Below are positions 9,130 through 17,474 of a stretch of 64,000 nucleotides of DNA, piece by piece; the stretch's first letter is position 1, and each line of letters begins with the position of its first letter. The notes beneath the pieces were generated by a model that was not told where the DNA came from, did not search any database, and saw only the letters and a program-made list of their open reading frames with translations. The stretch is from assembly GCF_006575665.1 (NCBI RefSeq), contig NZ_CP041253.1:2051501-2115500 (forward strand), in the 5' to 3' direction. The stretch comes from Echinicola soli. Lineage in GTDB: Bacteria > Bacteroidota > Bacteroidia > Cytophagales > Cyclobacteriaceae. Both the position numbers and the translations under genes were made by a program.

Positions 9130-10302
9130 TTATTCAATCTTCAGCCCCACTTTAAAAAGTTGGAAATAATCCCGTTCTATCTCCCCGTCCGGTTTTCCCA
9201 ACATCCAAAGTTCGCCATTTCGCACAAGCATGCTTGTTGCCCATAATCCATCAGGTACAAAATCGTTGACCACCTTTCCATGAGAATCCAAAATTGCGAT
9301 TCGAATCGGGTATTTTTTCCGCATCCGTTCCCAAAACCCCGGACTTATATTGTCTGAAAAACTCTCTTCGACATCTCCGTGGTCATAGCCTGGGAAATAA
9401 GCAAGAAGAAAATAATCTTTTATTTTCTTTATGTTTAAAATTTTACCAGAGCTCCTTTTATGACCATAAAATCGAATGTCATCCCTATTGTATTTTTTTG
9501 CTCCTTTAAAATAATGGTAATTTGATAATTTTATAGGAATCTTTGAGATAAGAGAAAATGGAGATTGGTTTTCAAATACATAAATAGTTGGTTCTAATCC
9601 AAATACAACGAAAAGTTGATTATCTTCTACATCAAAGGTAGGTTCCCAAGCATACCTAAAAAAGAAGTTCCCCTTTCTAAAAATGGAGGTTTCTGGTAGA
9701 GGAATAATGGATTCCGTTCTTCCTGTTTTAGGATCCAATAATGACATTGCGTAATAGTTATCAAAAAAGTCCTTGGAACCATATTCGAAGTCCCTACTTC
9801 CTAAATCCATATATAGATATTTCTCACCCAGCTTAAGCAAACCCCTTCCCATTGCAATCCTTCTATAATTAGGGTTATGAAAATCCACAAGTTTTATGCG
9901 AGAAATAAGGTTGCCAGAAAAGTCATAACACATAAAACCATTAAATGCATAGGCCATAAATGAATTTTTTCCATCGATTACAAGTGGAGCCATAATATGG
10001 CCATAAGTGTCTCGAGTATCTCCATCTTTGATAAAGGATGCCAGGATATTTCCATTAAAGTCCGCCACAAAGATCTCTTCTCCTACACTATATCGATTGT
10101 TTTCCATAAAAAGTACTGTCTTAGACAAAGGATCAATGTCATGGACAATCGGATTGCCTAAATAGTGAATTTGAATGCTATCCAACTTATCAAGGGTGAC
10201 AGGGAGATGGTTGCTTTCTGATTCGGAAGCCTTTTTCTCTTTGCTGGTGCAAGAAAAGAGGAGCAAAAGGAGGATGGTTGTGCATGAAAAGGCGATGTTC
10301 AT
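9130..10302 (-). CDS. Lipoprotein, probable six-bladed beta-propeller
   Basis: Secreted lipoprotein of 390 residues with lipobox LLFSC (Cys about 18). The body is beta-rich with repeated strand-turn units (for example EIFVADFNGNILASF and GFMCYDFSGNLISRI) that resemble blades of BF3164-like six-bladed propellers of Bacteroidota. It is the last gene of a four-gene minus-strand operon and starts 11 bases after its upstream neighbour's stop. Such proteins are usually of unknown function and may sit on the cell surface. No catalytic motif is evident. Confidence 0.8.
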   Translation of the reverse strand: MNIAFSCTTILLLLLFSCTSKEKKASESESNHLPVTLDKLDSIQIHYLGNPIVHDIDPLSKTVLFMENNRYSVGEEIFVADFNGNILASFIKDGDTRDTYGHIMAPLVIDGKNSFMAYAFNGFMCYDFSGNLISRIKLVDFHNPNYRRIAMGRGLLKLGEKYLYMDLGSRDFEYGSKDFFDNYYAMSLLDPKTGRTESIIPLPETSIFRKGNFFFRYAWEPTFDVEDNQLFVVFGLEPTIYVFENQSPFSLISKIPIKLSNYHYFKGAKKYNRDDIRFYGHKRSSGKILNIKKIKDYFLLAYFPGYDHGDVEESFSDNISPGFWERMRKKYPIRIAILDSHGKVVNDFVPDGLWATSMLVRNGELWMLGKPDGEIERDYFQLFKVGLKIE

Positions 10303-10313
10303 CGTATTTAGGA

Positions 10314-11498
10314 TTAATTTTGGGATCGTTTTTTTAAATGGTAGAGCGCTAGGATTCTTCCACTGTCCCTGTTTAGGTTTTTGGCCAAGCGGGTGAAGGG
10401 ATTGTCCACTTCGGCGAGCTGATCACTGTTTTCGTTATAATGTTCCATTAATAGATCTGGAGGATAGCTGTTAAATACAATATTGCCCTGGAGGAATCTC
10501 GGATAGAAATAGTCAAGACCAAAGTCAATGTCATTTTCAAAACGCGAAGCAGAAATGGATAGATGACTTTTTCTGTCGTAAATCACCGTGCCATAGTTGT
10601 TTTTTTCAGTGTAAGAGGTAATAAGGTAGTCCTGATTGACAAAAATGTTGGCCCTGTGTACAATATACCTTTCCCGTGTGGTGGGGTTATTGAGAAATTC
10701 CACCATGTCATTTTCTTGTAGGCGTTCGAGAGGGAGCATTTTCCCCTTGAAATCCAGGTGATATTTTTGCTGTACAGTGGTGTCTTTGATCCAGTAAATA
10801 GTATCGGTGAAGGTTTTGGTGAAAAAGTAATTGTTCCCCGCCTTTTTAAGGTTGTGGTGTTCTGTGATAAAAGGCAAGGGTTTATCGTAAGGGTTGGTCA
10901 GTATTGGTGTTAGCGCGTTGGTTTTGGAATTCCATTGGAACAGTAGGTGATGGCTTAGTTCTTTATCATTGTTGGCAAAAGAGCTTTTGACACCTGGATG
11001 GATATGGATAATATAATGATCTCCTTCGTGATGCTCCAGTTTGGAAATAATGAAGGGAAACTTTATTTCTTCTTTAAAGTCCCCGTCAAGGTCATACCTA
11101 AGTAGCTTATTGCCAGAAATAATTTCAATGGTTTTTTTTGATGCATTGATACAGGCATCGCTGATGTATTGGTATTCACCAGGTCCCTCTCCATAGGCTT
11201 CTATGGTGGCTGTTAAATTGAAATCCTGATTCAGAATGGCAATTTTATAGGTGTGGCCGAAGTCGCAGAAAAAATACTGGCCATCCAAATAGAGTATTTT
11301 ATCCACAAAGAAGAAATTGAAGTGGTTTGGGAGTTCGATATAGTCAATTTCACTGAAAATTTGGCTCATCTTCATGCTCCTATGCTCGGATAAAGAAATA
11401 GTTTCTGTATCATTTGTGGGCTTCTTTGATGAATTACATGAAAAGCCGCCGATGCAAAAAAGAAGGGCAAATCCCCAAATAATAGTATAAGATTTCAT
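10314..11498 (-). CDS. Lipoprotein, six-bladed beta-propeller family
   Basis: 394 residues with lipobox GGFSC (Cys about 21). It contains the motif GEGPGEYQYISDACI near residue 105, the hallmark 'G-x-GPGEY' turn of the BF3164-like six-bladed propeller group, followed by repeated blade-like strands (AILNQDFNLTATI, LRYDLDGDFKEEI). It is third in the operon, 15 bases after the thioredoxin-like gene and 11 bases before the next propeller gene. Function is unknown. The sequence is clearly different from its propeller neighbours, so this is not a recent tandem duplication. Confidence 0.85.
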   Translation of the reverse strand: MKSYTIIWGFALLFCIGGFSCNSSKKPTNDTETISLSEHRSMKMSQIFSEIDYIELPNHFNFFFVDKILYLDGQYFFCDFGHTYKIAILNQDFNLTATIEAYGEGPGEYQYISDACINASKKTIEIISGNKLLRYDLDGDFKEEIKFPFIISKLEHHEGDHYIIHIHPGVKSSFANNDKELSHHLLFQWNSKTNALTPILTNPYDKPLPFITEHHNLKKAGNNYFFTKTFTDTIYWIKDTTVQQKYHLDFKGKMLPLERLQENDMVEFLNNPTTRERYIVHRANIFVNQDYLITSYTEKNNYGTVIYDRKSHLSISASRFENDIDFGLDYFYPRFLQGNIVFNSYPPDLLMEHYNENSDQLAEVDNPFTRLAKNLNRDSGRILALYHLKKRSQN

Positions 11499-11513
11499 AG
11501 GCTGAGGTATTTG

Positions 11514-12026
11514 CTAAGGTCGAACGTTAGATTTTTCTAACATTTGATCTAATTGACGATGGAAATAGTCGGCCATCCCTATATTTGCAAATTCAATAAC
11601 CTGCTGATTCTTGGTTAGGTATGCGATAAAATGTTTATTGTCAAAGGATATGGTGTCCAAATGGTTTTTGTTGAAAAAGGAGTTGGATGGGTCATGTATT
11701 ACAGGATAGGGGAAATCCATCTCTGATAATTTGTTTTTGAGCATTTCTTTATCCCTACCAGTAAAATAAAAAACAAAACCCACTTCAGGGTACTTTTCCT
11801 TTGTTTCGTTCCATCGAAAAACTCGAGAAAAAGGATGGAGGGACAGTTTGTCATAATTAAAATGTACCACTACCTGGTTTTGGCAATCCAAGCAAATTTC
11901 TGTCGAGCCGTTATTTGATGAGACGATGTCAAGGTGCTGTGGAAGGTCTAAGGGTTGCGTTTTTTTTTGGCAAGAGGCTATACCTGTAAGGAAAAGCATT
12001 ATATAAAATGAACGAAGAAAGATCAT
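11514..12026 (-). CDS. Thioredoxin-like lipoprotein lacking a redox pair at the usual site
   Basis: 170 residues with lipobox GIASC (Cys about 19). The pattern VVVHFNYDKLSLHPF, helix, VGFVFYFTGRD, then HFIAYLTKNQQVIEFANIG matches a thioredoxin-like alpha/beta fold. The position after the first strand, where the CxxC normally sits, has NYDKLS. A CLDC lies about ten residues earlier, before the strand. It is therefore probably not a classical thiol oxidoreductase, though the displaced CxxC could bind metal or form a structural disulfide. Its second half resembles the partial gene at the left window edge. It sits four bases after one propeller gene and 15 before the next. Confidence 0.7.
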   Translation of the reverse strand: MIFLRSFYIMLFLTGIASCQKKTQPLDLPQHLDIVSSNNGSTEICLDCQNQVVVHFNYDKLSLHPFSRVFRWNETKEKYPEVGFVFYFTGRDKEMLKNKLSEMDFPYPVIHDPSNSFFNKNHLDTISFDNKHFIAYLTKNQQVIEFANIGMADYFHRQLDQMLEKSNVRP

Positions 12027-12029
12027 GAG

Positions 12030-13148
12030 CTAAGGGGTTAAGGTGGTCGAAATGATGATCGGATAATCAAATTCCTGTTGGGGAAGTTGAAAGCCAGGAG
12101 ATTGTCCGGATTTTTTTAGGAAATCCAAAAGTGCCTGATGATACGTGAGAAACAGGATGTTGTCGTCTTGATCCATACCTATGGGATGGTAAAATACGGG
12201 AGTATCTTCCTCACTTACTTTGATCTTGGATATGGATTTGTCAGGATGATTTACAAAAATAAGTTGTTTGTATGTGCCAAATGGACCTTGAAACATGCAT
12301 TCCAGCGTAGTGATTTCATTACTTTCAAATAGTCCGACCAGGTTGGCAAAGCCTTTTTCATTGAGCATGGCGAAGCTTTCCATGATGTTCATCTCCCAAA
12401 ATGAGTTAGGAATAGCATAGGATCCGAAATCAACCTCGAATGCAGTAGCAAGGGAGTCGTTATGGAATCGATAGGCTCGATTGTTAAAAGATTCAATAAA
12501 ATAGTGTTTGCCGCCTGTTTGTAAAAAATTTCTTTCTGTCATGGGGAGCAATTCTCCGGAATACTCGTTGGGTAAATAGCGGTCTGTAATTTCTCCTGAG
12601 GGAGTGACTTTGATGATACGGTATTTAGTGACCGGGAGGTTATAACTGCCATAGAGTAAATAGTCCCCGTTTGGGAGTTTGGTAAAAGAGCTGGCTACAT
12701 AATCCATTTCCAGAACGAGTGTCTTTTCCCCTGTTTCGCCGAATTGATAGATCGTGGATTTGTTTCCAATGGTGGACAGGATTTCCAGTTCTCCATTAGT
12801 ATTTACATAAAAATCATTAAGGGAAGGGATTTTTTCCGGGCCATCACCTTCTTCAGCCATCTTCCCACTGTAGGTGCCTGATTTGTCAAAAACGTGAATA
12901 CTTTTTTGTTTACTTTCTTCATCCATAACAAATAGCTGTGAGTTAGATGACCTGATTCTTAGCCATGCTCCCATCAGGTTTTCTGAAGTGGTCTCCAGCG
13001 GAATGGCTTCGATGATCTCCAGGTTGGAGCTTGGCAATTGTGGGGCATCTTTGATAGAGATTTGGGATGAGGGTGACTGGTTTTCCTTTGACTTATGATT
13101 ACAGCCAATAAATAAAATCACTAAGATGAAAACAAAAGAGTATTGCAT
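12030..13148 (-). CDS. Lipoprotein, six-bladed beta-propeller family (first gene of operon)
   Basis: 372 residues with a short lipoprotein signal (VILFIGC, Cys16). Blade-like repeats are visible (LFVMDEESKQKSIHVFDKSG, then EEGDGPEKI, a variant of the GxGPGEY turn). It leads the operon 13148 to 9130, whose genes are 3 to 15 bases apart. The upstream region shared with the divergent gene at 13303 carries two AAACTA/TAGTTT dyads (13181-13221), which suggests common regulation of both units. Function is unknown; a surface-exposed binding or sensing role is only a guess. Confidence 0.82.
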   Translation of the reverse strand: MQYSFVFILVILFIGCNHKSKENQSPSSQISIKDAPQLPSSNLEIIEAIPLETTSENLMGAWLRIRSSNSQLFVMDEESKQKSIHVFDKSGTYSGKMAEEGDGPEKIPSLNDFYVNTNGELEILSTIGNKSTIYQFGETGEKTLVLEMDYVASSFTKLPNGDYLLYGSYNLPVTKYRIIKVTPSGEITDRYLPNEYSGELLPMTERNFLQTGGKHYFIESFNNRAYRFHNDSLATAFEVDFGSYAIPNSFWEMNIMESFAMLNEKGFANLVGLFESNEITTLECMFQGPFGTYKQLIFVNHPDKSISKIKVSEEDTPVFYHPIGMDQDDNILFLTYHQALLDFLKKSGQSPGFQLPQQEFDYPIIISTTLTP

Positions 13149-13180
13149 AACTAAAAATAGGCTACATGAGAAACTTAATA

Positions 13181-13221
13181 AAACTATGAAAATAGTTTCT
13201 AAACTAAAAGGTTTTTAGTTT
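13181..13221. promoter_or_regulatory. Double-dyad operator candidate between divergent lipoprotein genes
   Basis: Two adjacent inverted repeats with the same half-site: AAACTA-N6-TAGTTT (13181-13198) and AAACTAAAA-GGT-TTTTAGTTT (13201-13221, a 9-bp perfect stem). AAACTA half-sites start 20 bases apart, about two helical turns. They lie between the starts of the genes at 13148 (minus) and 13303 (plus). The regulator is unknown. The second dyad has a short run of T after it and might instead be a small hairpin in RNA. Confidence 0.5.
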
Positions 13222-13302
13222 GTTTTATTTATCTTGGAGGACCATTGGCCATTGAGTTTGCACCCTTGGAAAAACATTTAGCACCTAAAATAAATATATC
13301 AA

Positions 13303-14496
13303 GTGAAATCGTTGAAAACTACCATAGTATGCACTGTAATTGTTTTAATAAGTTTGGTTTCCTGTGGGAAATCTGAGAGGAAAACGCCCATGGGGCCAAC
13401 TGCCCAAGTGGAATTGGAAGTGGTAGATTCCTTAATAGTGGATGAACTGGAGCCTTTGGTGATGGATGACCATCGGGGTGATTTGGGATATTATTTGTTC
13501 CGAAATACCAAAAGCCGTCAGCCGCTGTTGGTCGATGAACAGGGAACTGTGATCCAGGAATTTGATATTCTTAATGAAGGGCCGGATGGGATTGGAAGCT
13601 TTGGCTCAGGATACAGGCTGCTCAATGATACCAGCTGGATCGCACAGAATTTGATGCAGGGGTATTATGTATTTGACTATCAGGGAAACCGGAAGCAGCA
13701 CCTCCCGGCCCATTGGGCAGGTATGTTTTCGATCTCCGTTTATACCAATCGTACGACTTTTAATCCCTATATCAAGGAAGGTAAAGCTTATATCTTAGGA
13801 GAAGAACCGAATGCTTTTGACCATAAGGCCATTAGTGCCAAGGAGCTGGGAAGCGAATTCTATGATCAGGCCAAGACGATTTTTGATTATGATATTGCTG
13901 CAGGGGATTTTGAACTGATCACCACTTTTCCGGATGCCTGGAAGCCCAAGGCGGAAAGTCGGTATGTAGGCCCTTCGTTTCCGCTGGTGACCATCAATCG
14001 CAAAAGCCTAAAAATGGCTTTATTGCCTACTGTTGGTAATCAATTGTTTATTTATGATTATTCGGGCACTGCACCGGTGTTGGAAGATACGGTCTTGCTT
14101 ACCCATCGATATCGCCCGGACCAAGCTCCAGAAGCCAATTTGGATGCGGAGAAGTGGCTCGAGGATTACCCGATATTTACAGACTTGAGGGTATGTGGTG
14201 ATGGTTTTTTGGTGGGTTTTTATACCCGTGTTCCTGCTGAAGTGGTAAAGGAACTCCGTGCCAAAAGTGAGGAATATTACAAGTTACCGGAAGCCAAGGA
14301 GGCGACCGAAAAGTACGCCAAGCCATACTATATACTCGTTCAGGGCGGGAAGCAAGTGGGCGTGATCGATAAATTGCCCATACACGGGGTGATCGATTTT
14401 GCAAACGAGGATGGGTTTATCTATGTCAACGACAATCGGGACCCGGAAGTGGAAAGGGACTATAATGTGTTTTATAAATTAAAGGTGAAGCAGTAA
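13303..14496 (+). CDS. Propeller-like lipoprotein (DUF4221-like)
   Basis: 397 residues read from a GTG start, with lipobox LVSC (Cys about 22). The segment EFDILNEGPDGIGSFGSGY resembles the 'EGP-x-G-x-G' turn of DUF4221-type Bacteroidota lipoproteins, followed by beta-rich repeats (QGYYVFDYQGN, NQLFIYDYSGT, GFIYVNDNRDPEVERDYNVF). It is transcribed away from the four-gene propeller operon and shares its intergenic region. No ATG is available that would keep the signal peptide, so GTG is well supported. Function is unknown; the family assignment is from motif memory, not a search. Confidence 0.78.
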   Translation: MKSLKTTIVCTVIVLISLVSCGKSERKTPMGPTAQVELEVVDSLIVDELEPLVMDDHRGDLGYYLFRNTKSRQPLLVDEQGTVIQEFDILNEGPDGIGSFGSGYRLLNDTSWIAQNLMQGYYVFDYQGNRKQHLPAHWAGMFSISVYTNRTTFNPYIKEGKAYILGEEPNAFDHKAISAKELGSEFYDQAKTIFDYDIAAGDFELITTFPDAWKPKAESRYVGPSFPLVTINRKSLKMALLPTVGNQLFIYDYSGTAPVLEDTVLLTHRYRPDQAPEANLDAEKWLEDYPIFTDLRVCGDGFLVGFYTRVPAEVVKELRAKSEEYYKLPEAKEATEKYAKPYYILVQGGKQVGVIDKLPIHGVIDFANEDGFIYVNDNRDPEVERDYNVFYKLKVKQ

Positions 14497-14663
14497 AATC
14501 TAACGTGCTAAAAAAAAAATCGAGGCTGAAATTACGAAAAATGTAAATAATCGGCTTAATCCCCCTAAAACAAGTACTATTTCGACGATGCAAACGGTTT
14601 TAATTTCAAAATATTGAATTTGTATATATTACATATAAATGTTTCCAAAATGTTAATTTTATA

Positions 14664-14713
14664 TATTTATCATTGACATATTTGCAATAATGAATTCTCT
14701 TTTTTACGTTTGA
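14664..14713 (+). promoter_or_regulatory. Promoter of the first two-domain secreted protein
   Basis: A -33 TTTG (14681-14684) and a -7 TACGTTTG (14706-14713) separated by 21 bases match the Bacteroidota sigma-A pattern. The box TATTTATCATTGA (14664-14676) directly before the -33 is repeated in the same place in front of the paralogue at 16101. The gap 14497-14835 is otherwise A/T-rich and contains a second shared box GCCCAAAATAATTAG (14746-14760) in the leader. Confidence 0.7.
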
Positions 14714-14835
14714 ATTACAATCACGTGATTCATTAATAGTACCTGCCCAAAATAATTAGCCTCAGAAATATCCAGTGAAAGGCACTGGGAGGTTTTTACA
14801 AGAGTTAGTTTGTTAACCCTTTAATCACTAAAACC

Positions 14836-15441
14836 ATGAGATTAATTATTGCAACATTGTTGGCCTTGAGCATTTCACTAAGTGCTACGGCCGTAACTGT
14901 AGGTCATACCGACCTCACGAAAGAAGAAAAAGAAGCTAAAGCGGTCCTTGAAAAAATCGGGGACAAAAAAGTTCAGTTAAAGTTCTTGACCGAGCCTAAT
15001 GGTAAAGTATTGGTAAGGATTAAGGATGCTGATAGCGGGGTGATTTATAAAGAGATCATCAAAACCGAAAAGGAATTTAGAAAGAACTACGATCTATCTG
15101 CTCTGGCAGAGGGTGACTATGAATTTGAAGTATTTACCCGCCAGGATGGCACGATCAACAATTTTGAAATCACATTAGGCGAGAAAAAGTCTGCCGGATC
15201 CAATTATTTTACCAAGGTGAAAGTAATTGACTCTAAAAAGGTGGCATTGTTGGTGAAGGCAAAGGGTGCCAATAAAAAATACGTTCGCATCTTGGATGAA
15301 GGCCATGTGATCTTTGAAGATACTTTCGAGGGAAATAAATACGGGAAATTATTCACTTTCGAAAGAGTATCATCTCTTGAGGGCCTTGTATTCGAGGTGA
15401 GGGATGAGGATGGAGCTGGCAAATACCTGTCTGCTTTATAA
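14836..15441 (+). CDS. Secreted protein with two Ig-like (sorting-domain-like) repeats
   Basis: 201 residues with a Sec signal peptide (cleavage probably after LSATA, about residue 19). The mature part is two copies of one unit. Unit 1 (about 47-108) reads KKVQLKFLTEPNGKVLVRIKD, then YDLSALAEGDYEFEVFT. Unit 2 (about 132-196) reads KKVALLVKAKGANKKYVRILD, then FERVSSLEGLVFEVRDEDG. The pattern resembles the type IX secretion C-terminal domain and DUF3244-like sandwiches, but here both units make up the whole protein. The paralogue at 16101 is closely similar over its full length. The start follows a purine-poor leader without a clear Shine-Dalgarno. Function unknown. Confidence 0.8.
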   Translation: MRLIIATLLALSISLSATAVTVGHTDLTKEEKEAKAVLEKIGDKKVQLKFLTEPNGKVLVRIKDADSGVIYKEIIKTEKEFRKNYDLSALAEGDYEFEVFTRQDGTINNFEITLGEKKSAGSNYFTKVKVIDSKKVALLVKAKGANKKYVRILDEGHVIFEDTFEGNKYGKLFTFERVSSLEGLVFEVRDEDGAGKYLSAL

Positions 15442-15464
15442 GTAAACTTCTTAGCTAAGAATTG

Positions 15465-15493
15465 AAGGACTGTCTTTAGGGGCAGTCCTTTTT
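15465..15493 (+). terminator. Rho-independent terminator
   Basis: Stem AAGGACTG / CAGTCCTT followed by TTTTA, 24 bases after the stop at 15441. The rest of the gap 15494-15925 shows no gene, only A/T-rich DNA. Confidence 0.85.
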
Positions 15494-15925
15494 ATATTTT
15501 GTTCAAATTTTAGATGATTCCGAATCACCTCTCCTGAAGATTACTCATTTTGACATCCTTGGCCCTTAAAACCATAAACAATAATTTCTCCACTTCCAAA
15601 AATGTAAAAGCAGCTCCCCTATACTTTTATCCTTTGACCATATTTTGCAGCACGATTTGTACAATGAATTAAAAGCGGTTGATTTTGAGAGGGGAAAACG
15701 TCAGGATGCTTTTAAAAGTTTGCGTAAACGTTTGAAATGAATCCCGAATTTTAATGATGAAATTTATTATAAAAAATATCAGAAGTAATTATATTTTGTT
15801 TTATGTTTATTATAAAGAATAATATTTCATAAAGTGTAGAATGGCTTTACTGTGTGAGAAGTAATGTTGCAAATGCGATATAATTAATGTTACTGGTTCA
15901 TTATTACCGAATCGTTAATTATAAA

Positions 15926-15974
15926 TATTTATCATTGAATATTTGGTAAATATATGGTTCATGTATTACATTTG
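15926..15974 (+). promoter_or_regulatory. Promoter of the second two-domain secreted protein
   Basis: TTTG (15942-15945), 21 bases, TACATTTG (15967-15974). The box TATTTATCATTGA (15926-15938) precedes the -33 as it does at 14664, and the leader box GCCCAAAATAATTAA (16006-16020) also recurs, about 80 bases before the start codon in both genes. Surrounding sequence is not conserved, so these three elements look selected. Confidence 0.72.
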
Positions 15975-16100
15975 TAGTGTAATCAAAAACCATAAACAAT
16001 TACACGCCCAAAATAATTAAGCTCAAAAAAACTAAATACCCAGTAAGCCAAATAGGTCAATGGGAAAAAGAAATCTAAAACTCTATAAAATTTTCTAGTT

Positions 16101-16685
16101 ATGAGATTAATTATTGCAACACTAGTAGCGTTCTGTATTTCAGTAAGTACATTCGCGAAGACAGGATCTGACCTGGACGAAAAAACCGTTACAATCGAAA
16201 AAGTAGGAGACAAAAAGGTAGAACTGAAGTTCATGGCTGTGCCTAGCGGCAAAGTGCTGGTAAGAATCAAAGATGAAAACAGTACTGTGATCTTCAAGGA
16301 CATCATTTCAAGCGATAAATTATTTGCTAAAAAGTATGACCTTACAGCACTTGCTGATGGCGAGTACCACTTTGAAGTATTTACTCCTGAGCAAGGAACG
16401 ATCCAAAACAAAGATCTTTTTGTAGGAACCAAAAGAGAAAAAGTTGATTACTTTACTAAAGTTAAAGTACTTGACGATAGCAATATTGCCTTCTTGGTGA
16501 AGTCTTCTGATGACAGCAAGAAATTTGTAAGAATCATCGATCAAGGAAACGTGATCTTCGAAGAAACCTTTGAAGGTGACAAGTTTGGAAAAGTATTCAA
16601 ATTTGAAAAAGTTGCCTCTCTTGACGATTTGGTATTCGAAGTAAGAAATGAAGCAGGTGACGGAGAATACATTTCTGCCCTGTAA
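16101..16685 (+). CDS. Secreted protein with two Ig-like repeats (paralogue of 14836 gene)
   Basis: 194 residues starting with nearly the same signal peptide as the upstream paralogue (MRLIIATLVAFCISVSTFA). Two sandwich-like units are visible: KKVELKFMAVPSGKVLVRIKD with YDLTALADGEYHFEVFT, and SNIAFLVKSSDDSKKFVRIID with FEKVASLDDLVFEVRNEAG. Both proteins end in YLSAL or YISAL. The gene is separately transcribed (own promoter and terminator), so it is a duplicated transcription unit rather than an operon partner. Acidic and lysine-rich, with no cysteine in the mature part. Function unknown. Confidence 0.82.
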   Translation: MRLIIATLVAFCISVSTFAKTGSDLDEKTVTIEKVGDKKVELKFMAVPSGKVLVRIKDENSTVIFKDIISSDKLFAKKYDLTALADGEYHFEVFTPEQGTIQNKDLFVGTKREKVDYFTKVKVLDDSNIAFLVKSSDDSKKFVRIIDQGNVIFEETFEGDKFGKVFKFEKVASLDDLVFEVRNEAGDGEYISAL

Positions 16686-16710
16686 TCAAAATAATATTTA
16701 ATAGACTTAA

Positions 16711-16748
16711 AAAGGTGTTTCCAAAGTAGGAAACACCTTTTTTTTTTA
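16711..16748. terminator. Bidirectional terminator between convergent genes
   Basis: A perfect 12-bp stem AAAGGTGTTTCC / GGAAACACCTTT with a six-base loop, followed by at least eight T on the plus strand and preceded by A residues. It lies between stops at 16685 (plus) and 16746 (minus) and can serve both. Confidence 0.9.
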
Positions 16749-17474
16749 TTCGGTAGAAAGGTAAAGGGCATTTTCAAGATTGCCGATAATGGTCAGGTAA
16801 ATGTCCCTGTTGCCATCCAAGTTGTTAGGCTCTATCTCTACCGTACCGTTTTCATTACCATCCATGGCCAGCGTCAGGTCTACATTTTCCAATAACCTGT
16901 TAATGTCAAAGTTAAGGTAAATGTCTTGATTGCCGGAAATACTGATGTTTCCCGATGCGGCGGCCGCAGTGAGCATTTCTTCGGTGTCGGTATAAATGGT
17001 CATCAGCTGATTGTTGACATTGCCATCTATTTTTAAGGTTTTTTCATACATGGCATCAGTTTCGGCGAGGTCGCCGTTTTGCTGAAATTTCAGTGTAATG
17101 GCTGAATAGTCACCTTGGCTTAGCGTTATCGTTCCCATCGTTTCAGTCAGCGGCAGGGCACTTTCCAAAAGGCTCAGGCCAATGGAATTTCCCTCATCGA
17201 GTGGCAACTGGACGGAGGCAGCACTTTCTTCAGCACCATGAAGGCGTATATTTCCGAATCTCAGCTCAGTGGCGATGATATTGGCACCTGAGATGGTTCT
17301 GGCATTTTCGTCAGGCTGTTTATCCTCTAGGGAGCTGTTTTCAGCAATTGCTCTTGCTTTTACATTCACCGTTGCATTAGGCATTTCGTCCTGATCTTCA
17401 TTATTACAGGAAAATAGTCCCAGTGTACCGGCGGTGAATAGTCCGATTACCAATAATTGCTTTTTCATAATCAT
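16746..17474 (-). CDS. Lipoprotein, DUF4382-like
   Basis: 242 residues with lipobox GLFSC (Cys about 23), then an acidic linker (NNEDQDEMP) that would suit surface export. The first part has strands AIAENSSLEDKQ and GANIIATELRFGNIRLHG, followed by VQLPLDEGNSIGLSLLE, TETMGTITLSQGDYSAITLKF, which is the order seen in DUF4382-type Bacteroidota lipoproteins ('G-x-Y-x-x-I-x-L'). A later block has IYLNFDINRLLENVDLTLAMDG. Met3 (17468) is an equally good start. Function unknown; convergent with the two-domain protein gene. Confidence 0.7.
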   Translation of the reverse strand: MIMKKQLLVIGLFTAGTLGLFSCNNEDQDEMPNATVNVKARAIAENSSLEDKQPDENARTISGANIIATELRFGNIRLHGAEESAASVQLPLDEGNSIGLSLLESALPLTETMGTITLSQGDYSAITLKFQQNGDLAETDAMYEKTLKIDGNVNNQLMTIYTDTEEMLTAAAASGNISISGNQDIYLNFDINRLLENVDLTLAMDGNENGTVEIEPNNLDGNRDIYLTIIGNLENALYLSTE

